Assembly (NCBI RefSeq): GCF_000003815.2
Contig: NC_049992.1
Coordinates: forward strand, 13,043,369 to 13,107,368
Direction of reading: 5' to 3'
DNA: 64,000 nucleotides
Source: Branchiostoma floridae
Lineage: Eukaryota > Chordata > Leptocardii > Amphioxiformes > Branchiostomatidae
Position numbers and translations under genes: made by a program. Shown here one piece after another: positions 47,041-59,498 of this stretch. Position 1 is the first letter of the stretch. The number at the start of each line of letters is the position of its first letter. The notes beneath the pieces are model-generated. The model saw nothing but the letters and a program-made list of their open reading frames with translations. It was not told the DNA's origin and searched no databases.

Positions 47041-48805
47041 GGGACCTGACGATATTTACCGGGGGGGGAGGGCTGGTGCATAGGTGGGGGGGGCCAATGA
47101 AAAATTTTTTGAGCCGAGGGGGGGGCCATTGAAAAATTTTTTGAGCCGAGGGGGGGGCCATTGAAAAAAAATTGCCTTAGGGGCCTTGATAAATACAAGG
47201 AAAATGTGCCCCTGAAATGCAGGAAATGAAGTTTCAGATGGTCAAGATTTCAATTTTTCTCTGGACGTCCCTTGCGACGGCTTGCGCCTCCGGCGCACAC
47301 AACACTTCGGCACTCGTCGCCATCAAAAATTTCTTCCTCTGACAGAAAATTGTCATTACATTTAGCATAGTCTACCAGCGAAGTTTATCCCTCAAAATGC
47401 AGAAAATCGTGTCGCAGAGGTCCAAACTTCATCATTTGAATGACATTTCTCCAGTCCTACCTTGCGACGGCTCGTGCCATGCCCGGCGCTCGAAATCGTG
47501 GAAATACGTTGGGGCGTCGTCGCCCTCAAAACCATGTGAAGTTCTAATAGAAAGGCTTAAAGCTTAGTCTGCCAGCAAATTTTGCCCATCAAAATTTAGG
47601 AAAGATCGTTTCAGATAGTCAAGATTTCCAAATTTTGCCGGGGAAGCATGCCCCCCGGACCCCCAAGGATTACGTTGATATAGTTCACCCTGATCCCCAT
47701 GCTGAGAAATTTTCTGCAACTGCCTCTGTCGTGTGATTCCATGTTCGCACGAAGTTTAAGAAAACTATAGAAACTAAAATTGGTATAGATATCAATCCTG
47801 CGTGCATCTGTTCTTTGTATTTGGAATGGTTCACGGACGGCAACGGGATAAAACATTACGATGTTTACTTTCGTGACAGCGGGCTCTCTGCTGCATGTCG
47901 ACGTAATCATGGTGGCGCGAAATTTTTTTGGCAATTTTGTAGGTTGCAATTGGCCGAAATAACTCCCGTTTTGGAAAGATTGAAGCAGTCTTGAAGCGGT
48001 TTTCGAAACGATATCGCTAAAATGTACCCAAGGCTCTTCCATCTACAACATTAATTTGTTTTCTTTTGTGCAAATTTCGTACATGTGTAGTGGAAAAGAT
48101 CGTCTTGGATTACCGCCCCTCCCCGCCCGCTTTTCTCTTCGTTGATGTGGACGCATAAAATCCACATTTTTTTGCCTCACAGAATGCGGGAAATTTCGTT
48201 TTAGAGGGTCAAAATATCAAAATTTCCCGGGTAGCATGCCCCTAACCCCCGAGACCGGTCGGGCCTTCGGCCCTCCGATCCCTGGACGGCCTTTAACAGC
48301 TAGCCGTCGGTCCGGCGGAAACGCTCAGTTTCGTGATCTTGCGTATTAAACGTTACCAGAGACTTTTTTCACGTAGATCGGAGAAGTGATATCAGACAAG
48401 GTAAGTCTTATAACCGTTGCAGCGTGAGTGTAACAATATCAAGTGCTACATGTTTGTATATATGTCATCAAAATGAAAACTCGGCTGTTGTAAAACTTTG
48501 GGAGATAACATATGCCCCAGCAGGACTCCAACGTGCGTAATTTGTTGACGCGCGGGTCTTGACACCCCGGTCGTCGTCACGTTCAAACAACGCTACCGCT
48601 ATTGTTATTGCTATATTATTTAATGACAGACTGTGTGTAATGGAAAAGGCAAGGAAAAGTTGGGGGGGGGCCATTGAAAAATTTTTTGAGTCGAGGGGGG
48701 GGGCCATTGAAAAATTTTTTGAGCCGAGGGGGGGGCCATTGAAAAATTTTTTACCAGACCTATTTTGCACCAGCCCTCCCCCCCCAGTAAATAACGTCAG
48801 GTCCC
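47041..48805. mobile_element. 1.77-kb non-autonomous DNA transposon with TAA target duplication
   Basis: Terminal inverted repeats start GGGACCTGACG and continue ATTTACYGGGGGGGGAGGG. TAA flanks it at 47038-47040 and 48806-48808. Three tandem GGGGGGCCATTGAAAAATTT-type units lie inside each end, inverted. The interior has diverged repeats with the core CAGRAAATCGTTTCAGA near 47220, 47400, 47600 and 48200, also found in the element at 5382. The 143-codon minus-strand ORF at 47611-48042 matches no transposase I recognise. Confidence 0.75.
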
Positions 48806-50239
48806 TAAGTCCGGATGTTGTCCTGTTTTGTGTTGGGCAGACTGTTTCCGGGACGTCCCGTTTCCCTCCAGAATTTACATAAGGAGGGTAAATACACCCA
48901 AACTAGCCATTTGCTGTTAGGTGTGCGATTTGCCGTTACGGGTGTGGTTTGAAAAAGGTCTGTATGTATTTTCTGAAAGACTATCAAGACTATTCTTGGC
49001 TGAAAACGGCTGAATTAAGCAATTTTAGACAAAAAAACTAGCAGACTTTTGACTTGTGGGAGGGGGGCAAGTGATTCACTTACATGACACCATGCCTCAG
49101 GCCGTAGAACTTATTAGCAGAGTTGATTGCAAATTGTCTGGATGTTGTGATATCTTAGATCTTTGATTATTTGAAAATTCAGAAGTATTACTTTTTTATC
49201 TTTCATCACAGGAAATGATTTATTAATCATCTGAAATTAATTGGAGGAGGAATTTACATTGACTATTTCCTTCAAATTTTTATTCCAAGATTCTTTTTCA
49301 GTAAATATGTTGTTAAAAAAACGTTCAGCAATGTGATTATTGTTGTTCATTGGTAATGTAGGTGTTGGATGTCTTTTAATCATTGGCACACAATTTGTTT
49401 ACATTCTGGTGGTGTGTATTTGAAAGCTTCGTTTTCTTTTGTGCTGCAAACTTACAGTACAGAGTAGGCAAGTTGTGCTTTCATTCACCAGTAAAAGGAA
49501 GCTACAAAAGACATTTGTTATTTCTAGTGTTAATTCTGTTGTGAAAAGACTGTGAACTTGATTGCCTTACCTGTCTGTAGATTTTAGTACTTACATGTAT
49601 TTTCTTTGCTGATTTACCGTCAATATACTCGTATTCTTATGTAAAACTCTTGGTGACAGGTTTATACAGCATCTTTCATAAAAGTGTTCAAAATATATGA
49701 AATCTTCAGTAGGCAACTACATGTGTAGTCATAAGAAAGCATTTCTTGTACTGTACATGTTGCTTCTTACTAATCTTAGTATAATCGATTCTATTGCAAT
49801 TTGGTTCAGAGCAAATAACAATTTTCGGGTAGTTTTCATCCAGCTGGTCCAACACAGTCAACATCAGAACAAAGACTCTCCTAGCCAGTCATATCTTTGA
49901 TATGTGTCCCTGCTTCTCTTTTCCTTTGTGTGTGGGACACTGACCAATTTCCCTTGGGATGGAGCCCATGGCAAGTTGATTGTTTTTGTATAATGAACAG
50001 GTGAAAAGGAAGATGCAGATTCATGTCATCAAGATCCTGAATCAACAAAGATCAAACCAAAACTTTCCAAAATGCTGATTGCAAAACCTGATGGTGGTTT
50101 TGTTCTTTGCTTTATTGGACAATTTTAGCATCATATTTAGCAAGAACTGCTGGCCAAATGTGGTGTGGATACAGATTGACTTTTTGTCCATTCTACACAA
50201 ATGTAAACCATGCATATTTTTTTCTGTTTCCTTGTGCAG

Positions 50240-50392
50240 CAAACAAGAAGCAGTGGTGCAGCAGTTGCCCATAACACACGCCTCCGCAGCCTGCGGGAGT
50301 GCAACTGCCTGAGGTCCCGGATACGCCAACTGCGGGAGCAGACCCGCCGACAAGTTTCCAGGATTTCCAGCGCCAACAGACAAGTGCGGGCC
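50240..50392 (+). other. SPSB1: SPSB1 5' UTR portion of the first coding exon, open in frame
   Basis: The exon begins after a pyrimidine-rich tract and CAG at 50239. All 51 codons from 50240 to the family-conserved Met at 50393 are open in the SPSB1 frame and Arg-rich, so an upstream exon could in principle add an N-terminal extension. The conserved MGQKV start makes UTR the simpler reading. Confidence 0.6.
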
Positions 50393-53300
50393 ATGGGACA
50401 GAAGGTGTCTGGTGGGGTGAAGACGGCAGGGCCAGGGCGGGAGCCGTCACTAAAGGCTCTGAACTCGGACAGGGACTTGTTACACCCCGACATGCAGAAG
50501 CCTAGCCGACTAGATATGCTCCTTGATATGCCACAGGCGGACAGGGAAACACAAGTCAAACACGCGTGGAACAACGAAGATCGGTCACTGAACATTTTTG
50601 TGAAAGAAGACGACAAACTCACCTTCCACAGACACCCGGTTGCTCAGAGTACGGACTGTATTCGTGGTAAAGTTGGGTACACAAGAGGACTTCATGTATG
50701 GGAGATTCACTGGAGCACGAGACAACGGGGGACGCATGCTGTGGTAGGAGTAGCGACAGAGCATGCCGCCTTGCATTCGGTAGGGTACCAGTCTCTAGTG
50801 GGGAGCAACGCAGAGTCGTGGGGCTGGGACTTGGGAAGGAACAAGCTCTACCACGATAGTAAAAACAACCCCGGAATCACGTATCCTAGGACATTGAAAG
50901 CGGATGAGAACTTTGTGGTACCAGACAAGTTCCTTGTAGTTTTAGACATGGATGAGGGCACAATCAGTTTTGTAGTGGACGGACAGTTCTTGGGCATCGC
51001 CTTCCGTGGACTGAAGGGAAAGAAGTTGTACCCAATTGTCAGTGCAGTGTGGGGACATTGTGAGATCACCACCAAGTACATCGGAGGCTTGGATCGTAAG
51101 TATACCTAACAGAAACCTTTTATGTGTCTACTTTTTTTACAGATGTCCNNNNNNNNNNNNNNNNNNNNNNNNNNNNNNNNNNNNNNNNNNNNNNNNNNNN
51201 NNNNNNNNNNNNNNNNNNNNNNNNNNNNNNNNNNNNNNNNNNNNNNNNTTAACATGTGAAAACCATGGCATTGCAAAAATTTTAGGAACAAAATGACCTT
51301 AAAGAATACTGAGGTAGTGTACTGTAAATCCATACAGCTTCATGTTTTTGTCATACCCTGCTGATAACTCGTGCGCTGCTATGATATGAATTAGACAAAT
51401 GGTGAGAGATGTGCTTCGGTCTCATGGGAACAGGGGGCCCACTTCAGTTTGCCATGTATGTGAATTGTGAAACCCTCGCACGTGCTCGTGGTGATGCATA
51501 ATCTCAGACCCTTCAGAACCGCGTGGTATATTTGTAGGATTACTTAGATGATGAAGAATTCACATGCCTGGTGCTGTGACAGGGTGGATTGGAGGGCACA
51601 GCTGAAAGGACAGCTGGGAAAATAGCAGTAGGGGCAACAAAGGCCAAGCATTTCACCTAATGGTCCATTTGGACTTAAAAGAAAGTTGTCATTTTGTAGT
51701 CATGGCATCATTTTGAGATGTTATAACTTGCTTTCTTCAGAGAAAGCTCTTTGGCAGTATTTTTTTATCCTTGCCTTTTGCCTATGAAATTTATGATTCA
51801 ATACATTCTGTCATAACCTAATAGAAGAAAATTGAGTTCAAGCATGAATCTTTTAGTGTGAACTGTAAAGACTGCTTTCCATAGAGAAGAGCTTCAAGAA
51901 AGAAATCAAATACTTATAGGCTAGAAAGTAGAAACAGGCTAGAAAGTAGAAACAGTGTGACTTTCAGTTTATTGGTTTATATCTTCATAGTAAATTACCG
52001 GTTTGGAATCTTCATCTTTGTGCAGAAAACCAACTAAACCTATTGCGAGGGGAGTACTACACTCTACAGTGTAGTAGCCTGGTATCCAGCAGTATTATAG
52101 TTCCCTGGTCTCTTCAGTCTGCATTTGTGGAGAGGACAGAAGAGGCTTGGAGCTATGATACGGCTGGATACCAGGCTAACAATGTAGGCCAACAATTCTG
52201 TGGTTCCATGTAGTAGAGTGTGGACTGAACAGAAGACAGACAGCTGCAGTGACAGGTGGTGTCTTCTTGTAGCTGTAGGGGTTCAACTGATTACATGTAT
52301 TATTAGTTGTGATGCCCCATGTGGGTTCTCATCTCATCTTCTACTCAGCCTCTTATTATGCCTGGATTGGAAAAAGCTTTTTTTCTTCTTGAGTCACTAA
52401 GATTATTAAAAAACTAAGATATTGAAAAACTCTATCTAACATTTAAACGTATATAGATTTTGTCATGTTGATGGAGATAAACACATTATAAGAATGACAA
52501 GTCAAGGTTCACCTGTATATTTTAGTGGACACAGGTTAATGGTTACAGCAAGGGAATGGGTTACATCTTTTTATACAACATTCATGTCGGTCAAAGTGAT
52601 GAAAGTTTAAAATGAATTGCAGCTGCAAGTTCAAAAGTTCTCTTGGTAGATATTATAACAGTGAACATGCAATGCCCGAGTAATATTCTATGTAATCCCA
52701 GGCAGTCTGAATGGGAACGGGTTTTCTGCGCGTTAAAAATCTGTGCGCACGTTAAAAATCTGCGCGTTAAAAAACTAAGTTGTGCATTGAGAAATTCTTA
52801 GATGTAAAATCATATAATGGGGTCACATTTTTCATCCTGTTACCTGAATTTTTGGTTTGAAAAGCACCTAATTGTTAGGTCCCTTGGGAATAGGCTAATT
52901 TGCATATCCAAAAGATTTCAAAATCACTTGAATTAGACACAAATACATGGAAAAATTACTAGTGTGAGGCTTTATATCATAATATATAACTGCTTGGGGC
53001 TTTTTTTCCATTCTACAAGGTTCATTTCATCTTTTCTCAAGCAGATTGTTTCACATGCAAATATCAACCTTTGTTGCGCGTTAAAACTTAATGTTTAAAA
53101 ATCACTTTAAAACTCCTGGAAAGGGATATTTGTACTCTAGAATGCAACAATATGATACTTAATTTCATCTTGTGTTATCTTCTTCAAGCTTTTAAGTTTA
53201 AAACTGCAAAAAAATTTTCAAATCCCCAGGGAATCAGCTAATTTGCATATTTTAACACACAGGTTTTTAACGCGCAAGTTTTAACGCGCACAAAACCCCA

Positions 53301-53802
53301 ACCCGTCTGAATTATGCCTTGCATTATTCTTCATGGAAAGAATGAGATGTCCTTGGCCAAGGTCAGAGATATATGATAGCAATGGAACTGGAGCCTGTGT
53401 GATGAGAGTCTCCTGAGGCGGTCATGTTGATCTTGCAGCTGTCACCATAAATTGATAATGAACAGGAGTTCAGGATATCAATCTGAGAAATATGAAATAG
53501 ATATAGAATAATTTCATTTGACAAATTTTCTAAACTTGTGATGTATGAGGAAATTTATCAGGGTGTAGAGATTGTTGAAGGCACCAGAATTGATTATTTC
53601 TAGATTTAGAAACTATTTGTGTTGCTTGCGATGCACATATATTTACTAACAAGCTGTGTTCTGTTGTCCCACAGCGGAACCCCTGCCGTTGATGGACCTG
53701 TGCAGGCGGACCATTCGCCTGTCGCTGGGGAAGGACCGCCTGAAGGACGTGCCCAAACTCCCTCTCCCACAAGCTCTCAAGAACTACCTGCTGTACCAAT
53801 AA
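50393..53802 (+). CDS. SPSB1: SPRY domain and SOCS box protein (SPSB1/4 type)
   Basis: Two coding exons, 50393-51095 and 53675-53802, join in phase 1 and give 276 aa; human SPSB1 is 273 aa. The start [11 protein letters not shown] is the family N-terminus. Residues about 57-234 form the B30.2/SPRY domain, with [55 protein letters not shown] and [11 protein letters not shown]. Residues 235-276 are the SOCS box: the BC box [14 protein letters not shown] recruits elongin B/C and [14 protein letters not shown] includes the Cul5-box LPLP. The protein should act as substrate receptor of a Cullin-5 ubiquitin ligase; vertebrate SPSB1, 2 and 4 bind DINNN motifs, as in inducible nitric oxide synthase. 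The 2.6-kb intron contains a 100-N gap and two transposons. The sequence looks like the undivided ancestor of SPSB1/SPSB4 (and perhaps SPSB2). Confidence 0.95.
51149..51248. other. Assembly gap of 100 N
   Basis: The exact length of 100 suggests a gap of unknown size. It lies in the SPSB1 intron, and no exon is expected there because the flanking exons join in phase. Confidence 0.95.
51919..51954. repeat. 18-bp tandem duplication
   Basis: Two perfect copies of GGCTAGAAAGTAGAAACA. Confidence 0.8.
52077..52176. mobile_element. 100-bp MITE with GCCTGGTATCCAGC ends
   Basis: The left end is GCCTGGTATCCAGCAGTATTA; the right end inverted is GCCTGGTATCCAGCCGTATCA. TA flanks lie at 52075-52076 and 52177-52178. 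Sequence at 59082-59180 begins GCCTGGGTACCATCC and is a possible relative. Confidence 0.7.
52713..53304. mobile_element. 592-bp element with 8-bp target duplication GTCTGAAT
   Basis: GTCTGAAT occurs at 52705-52712 and again at 53305-53312. The ends are GGGAACGGGTTTTCTGCGCG and, inverted, GGGTTGGGGTTTTGTGCGCG. Each end is followed by repeated TGCGCGTTAAAA units and then by CTAATTTGCATAT. The 8-bp duplication fits hAT or Merlin; the GG start is less typical of hAT. No transposase was seen. Confidence 0.75.
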
Positions 53803-55871
53803 CAGTAGTGCAGTCTTCATCAATGCCAGAGGATGTGTAATGAATGAGGTCAATGTGCATTTGTCTCTACCACCCCTACTTTTCAAGTTGACGGGCACTT
53901 TGATTGGAGGAAACTAGTATTTTTGAGATCATAACATAAAGTAGGGGTGGTAGAGAAAATGCAATGTGAGAATGATTTCGAAATGTTAATGTCTGATCTA
54001 ATATATGCCAAGGTATTGCTTAAGAAGCACTGTAATTGTTACCAGCAGAAAATGGTCTCAAACGTATTAAATGTTAATTTCTTGGAAGACTAAATGCTTG
54101 GTACAGATTGATTTAATTGTGAGCATTTTCAATTTTCTTTTACATGTATTTGCATTTTCAGCATCATGATTTGTAAATGTGCTGATTGTAATATGTGGAG
54201 ACCTTATAGTCTATTTTTAATTCTTTTTCAAGACTTGGCCAAAAGCATAGTTAGCTCTTAGAGTGTCTGTGAGCTTGAGAATACACAGCAGACATCCTAA
54301 CACTGTTTGAACTCTTGTGAGGGAACAGTCACTTCAGAATACCTGCACAAGGTTCAAGAAAAGTATGTGCAGAAGTTTGATCTTACCTCACATGGAAGAA
54401 GCAATTAGCATGTAAGCACTTACAGTAACACTGATTAACCTAGTAAAAATGTAATGGCCATTTCTATAACTTTATTAAATCATCTGTACCATGTTGGCAT
54501 CTGAATTAATAAGACTCTGCACAACCCAAAGACAGTTGTTCCAAGAAGACAAGGTTATTATTGTTCTATAAGCTCAAAACATTATTTGAAGATTTTACTT
54601 TCTTAGTTTTGTCTTCCCTCTTAGAATTAAATATGTATCTAACGAAGTCATATTTTAAATTAAGTTATCGCTCGTTTTAGGAATGAGAGCTATGTAGATA
54701 AATGAAGTTGTGTATAATACCACTTCAGTAATGGACAGAGCATTGTATTGTTATTTTTCACCTCAAGAAACGTCCAAAGAAAGTATGGCAATATGCAAGA
54801 ATGATAATTTGAACCAGTGCTTTTGATGCAAACTATTTTAAATCTGCGCCATGTTGTAGCAATTGCTTTAAAAGCAGGAAGACACGATTATACTGTTACT
54901 ACAGATATTGCTGATGTTTTAGAGAAAATTTATAGTAGCGCTATCCAGCTTCCATGTAAACCCTGTCTTGTGTTCAACCTAGTTGAAGCTGCGACATATA
55001 GAAACCAACAACCAGTCACAAACAGTGCTTACTCAACCATCTAAAGCAACCAAGTTTTGGTCATGGTTTTTTTTTAACAGGCACACAATGTATTTTGATA
55101 ATTCCATCAGTAGTTAGGATAAAGAGTGTTCATTAACTATCTTCCTGCTGGTTTATACAGTAACCGGTACATTTGGTGCATGTATAGGCCTATTACTTCT
55201 ATAGGGAAATGGTTAATGCACAATTTTAGTAGCACTACGTAATGTTTTAGCAATTGTTGACAATTTAGAAAGTTGGCATTGTTGCTCATGTACATTGAGT
55301 GTCCTGTTTGTCCGACACCTTATCCAAAACTTTGTTGTTCCCGTCATGTATTATTTTTGGTGAGATAATACGCTGACTGTTGTGTACCTGAAGCCACACA
55401 AAGCCATGCTTTTTCTCACAGCAGTGCATGTCTTGACTCTTGCCAAGAATATGTCACATCACAGGAGATGGCTTCACCTAACCAAATTCACAGTATCAAA
55501 CCAGTCTGCTGTGAGCATACGTTTCTCCAACCCCTTGATAGGCGTTGTAAGTTTTAGGTAAAAGAAAATTATGTTGTCCACATGGCAGCGTCCACAAAGC
55601 AGAGATTTAGACCATTTATGGCTACTAATGTACAAAGTTCCTTTGGTCTGCTTGTATGTGAACTAAACTGAAGCGCTGCGCATTGTTGTAATTTCTACAT
55701 TTAACTGCAGCTGTGCCTGTGTACATAGAATGAAAGTTGACTATATTCTCTTAATCACAGATGCAGTTAGAATGTTTGGAATCCGTTCATTGATTTGTTG
55801 GTGTAGTCTAATGTAGTTTATAGTGCCGTCATCACAATTGTATTGAGTCATGGCCAGTAGTGCTGAATAAA
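53803..55871 (+). terminator. SPSB1: SPSB1 3' UTR and poly(A) signal
   Basis: A long AT-rich non-coding stretch ends at AATAAA, 55866-55871. An earlier weaker signal (ATTAAA at about 54474) may give a shorter form. The 75-codon ORF at 54817 is a chance frame inside this UTR. Confidence 0.5.
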
Positions 55872-57063
55872 AATGTCACTTTTATCATACCTTCTTGACT
55901 CCTGTACCTGTTAAGTCTGTATGAAGTCAGGACCATCTCATTTAACCAGCTGACTTAATGAGATCCAGCAGTATTACTGCAAATTTCAGGGGGAAAATGT
56001 GTGTTTGTGGTGTTTTTAGTTCACAGTTGAAACAGGGATATGTGGCCAGAAGACAAGATCATGCATTTTTTCAGTGAAGAGGTTACTGCAAAAAAACTAA
56101 ACATTAAACTGAAAATTTCAACCGTAACACTTAGGTCCAGGTAACATGTTTGGAACTTAAAACAGTAATAGTAAGGGTTAGCAACATAGTATTAATCTTT
56201 TTTTAATTGGGGAAAGGAATGTAATAATGTCTTGTACTGTCTTCAAGTATTGGTATATAAACAGTGCAGGTGGATTGATAGACATGTAAGACATAATTGT
56301 CATGAATGCAATAGATATCGAAATAATGTAAACCACAGAAACTAAATTAGTCACCTGTTGTATCCAAAGAGTAATTCACATGAGAACAAATTGGTTTTCT
56401 CTGACATTGATTAAAACTTTAATGGAAAAATGAACCAATGTCTTCTATGAAAGTGGTGCATTTGGTTACATATCAGTGCCAACATCAGTATGTACTAAAC
56501 AAAGACTGAAGTGCTTAAATAAAAGTATTGTCTAAAATATCTATTTCTATCAATATAAAATAACAGTAATGATCAATAAAACTGAGTAATATTACTCTGA
56601 GGTATGACAGCTTAATGGTCCCTCTTCTGTAAGACATCACCATGTACATGTACCGGTACATGTATGTCTTTTTTCTGAAATACCAGCACTGCCAACAAAT
56701 ATCGATTTCACAATGCTTACCTTGACAGAGGTATGAGTGAAAAACTGAAGTTAGTAGGATAAAAAATGGACTGTGACTTAAGGTTAAAATACTACATGTA
56801 CTTGTTTCAGAAATCTAGCTAAATGTCATGTTAGGACAGCATCACTCTTTGTACATGTACACATGTAACTTGTATTTCTCAGGTCTTGGTGCATGTAATT
56901 CACAAAGTATTTAGTTTATATTGCCAAATGTGTGCACCAAAAAGTGACTGATAAAAGATATGAAACCTTTTTAATGACCTTTCTATTTCTAAACTTGTAG
57001 TGGGCCAAACTTCCCAAAGTTGTACAACTAACTATACAGTTAAGAAACTGATGAGCATAAACA
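55872..57063. other. Intergenic region between convergent SPSB1 and DDB2
   Basis: AT-rich; no gene or clear repeat was seen. It should hold the DDB2 3' UTR (minus strand) next to 57063; TTTAAT at about 56972 could be its ATTAAA signal. Confidence 0.4.
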
Positions 57064-59438
57064 TCACTGGTCCTGAAGCTTCTTCTTGATCTTGGCGGCC
57101 ATCTTGCCTGCAGGTGGGCCTGGCCGTTGTCTCCTAGTGACGCCAGGTGTATCCAGGTGTGCTGCCACTTCCCCCTGCATCTTCTCCATCAGTTTCTCCT
57201 GCTTGTCCTGGAGAATCTCCTTACGCTGCCAGATAAGTATGTTGTAGCCTGAAGGGAGCAATGAATATCAATGTTCAACTCTGAATGGCTTAACCTATAT
57301 TTTGGTTCATCATAGGGTACAGACCAGGGCTGTCTCAAGGACCCGTCCCTCCATCCCAGGACGGAAAATTGCTTGTTGGAACAGAAAAAAAATTCCCCCA
57401 ATCCGTCGGAAAAATCTAAACTTCATTACCTGCAACTGTTGAAGACTGGCTTAAAATGATATACTTAACGAGGACAATCAACAACATCAAAAACAATGAA
57501 TGGCACAGAAAAAAATGAGAGGCTGGAGACAGCCCTGGTACAGACACTATACCAGCCATCATGTACAGTTGGGGCATCCTGACTAGACAGCTTTAAGTAA
57601 CGCTTGCAGCTACATGTGCAAAAGTTAGGTGCAATATTCAGTATGATATAAAATCAGCTGCTGTTGCACAGCTTGCTTGCAAAGTTGGCATGTTATGCCA
57701 ATCGGTAGTAACAGATACATATACAGGCAGACTACTTTAATCAACTCTAGTATATAAACATATTTCAAGTTACTCTTCAAATGTTGATAAATACAGCAGA
57801 CACATACCCATTGCTGAGACCAGTGACTCTCCACTTGGACTAAACTTGTTGAGCTGTAGAGGTAGTAGGGTGTACATGTGTTAAACAGACAAAAGATAGG
57901 CAAAAACTCTTATTCTAGAAGGGAATATATGTTGGCCAGCATCAGAAATCTTATCATCATTGAAATAACTACTTTTCTATAAGAACCTGATAAGGCCTTC
58001 AGTACACACAAGTCAGTCGTGGAAAAAGTAGTCAGTTGATAGTCATTTTGGCTGCAGGACCAAACTGTGAGTGCATCACAATGCTATAAGTCTAATTCTG
58101 TGCACTAGAAATGACCTACAGCTACAGCTACTTACCGACTTGATGCCCGGAGCCCCCTGGTCCTGTAGCTGACACACCGTCTCTCCTGTGTTGATGTTGA
58201 AGATGTCGATGGTGTTTGCCTCCCCAGGAACATGGTGGGGAGACTTGTTATCTGGATACCTGCCCACCACTGCCAGGTCATACATGGGGTGCCAGCAAGC
58301 CTGATGGGTACAAAACATCACAATTATAAAATAACCAAGTAGACACTTAAATAGGCAGACTCTTCATCAAAATTCACCTTATAATCAATTGCAGTCACTG
58401 ACATAATGTATATTTGCAACCAGCTTCTCTGCTGCACCTTGCACTTGAGTCAGAGACTTCTTATTGAAACATGTATAAACAGACCTAATCCTCTATTTGT
58501 ACAGGCACATCCTTAGTGGGCCTCGTATCTCTTAGATCCCAGGCTCCCAAGCTTTTTGAGCACATGTGACTTGCGATATTCCAGGAGTGTTTCGACACAA
58601 TGACCCCCTGAGTTGAGCAATATTGTCCAACATCCCAAAGTACTTTTCAAGAATATAAGTTATTACCTTGATAGGTGTGAGATGCTGGAAGAACCTATGA
58701 GGATGGTAGATGGCAGTGTCCAGTCTGCCCCAGTCTGGTCCGCTATACACTCGCAAGTCGTGGTGCTGGTCAGTGGTCAGCAGCTTGCAGTGGTCATTGG
58801 GGCTGAAGTAAGCTATAGAGACAACACAGTCAACAGTCTCAGCACAAATGCCACACATCTATCCAAAATATATACCTCTTGTTCATCATTCATCAAATAC
58901 TGCAGCCAACCATCATACCTTCACCTCGATATTGTACAGGTGAGAATAGTTGAAAGAAAATTGTTTGAAACAATACTTTGCATATTTTTGTATTAGCTTA
59001 ATGAAGACAGGCAGTTTAAAGGGGGAATCTTATAGACTGTGCCAAATTCCACCAGGCATTCTTATAGAGGGTGAAAACTGGTAGCCTGGGTACCATCCTA
59101 TTTCTACCGGGGCTCCTTACACTCACTTCCCTGTATTTTTTAGGGGTAGTGAGTGTAAGGAGCCCCGGTAGAATACGGATGGAATTAGAAAACTGGTGCA
59201 TGCACAGTCCAGAAAGATAATACCTACTTAGGGTGCCAGTTGACAGAAATATAGTGCTGTACATTAACGTTTATGTACATAATAAATCTTGGGAGATATA
59301 AGAAATGGAAGTTGAAGAGGGACCATTATCAAAGTTGACCATTTTTCTGACTTCTACCCACCTATCAAATATCATTACGATCCATCCAAGGCTTCTTGAG
59401 TTATGCTGTTTACAGACAGATAGAAACACGCACACACA

Positions 59439-59498
<60 letters not shown>

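Larger units (their letters stand above)
35893..50239. other. 14-kb region without recognised coding exons
   Basis: It is probably SPSB1 intron 1 plus or minus intergenic DNA. Recognisable content is mobile: two abutting MITEs at 38242-38530, an inverted-repeat element at 39824-40180, a 25-bp-TIR element at 41409-41761, one with TTAA flanks at 42509-43019, a fold-back at 44550-44695 and a 1.77-kb transposon at 47041-48805. A 14-bp-arm hairpin lies at 37802-37838. The stretches between are AT-rich with only short chance ORFs. Confidence 0.55.

Noticed and set aside
47611-48042. 143-codon minus-strand ORF inside the 1.77-kb transposon
   Set aside because: It spans the repeated interior modules and shows no DDE, Myb or other transposase motif; no splice or start support.
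54817-55044. 75-codon plus-strand ORF
   Set aside because: Lies in the SPSB1 3' UTR before the poly(A) signal; no family resemblance.
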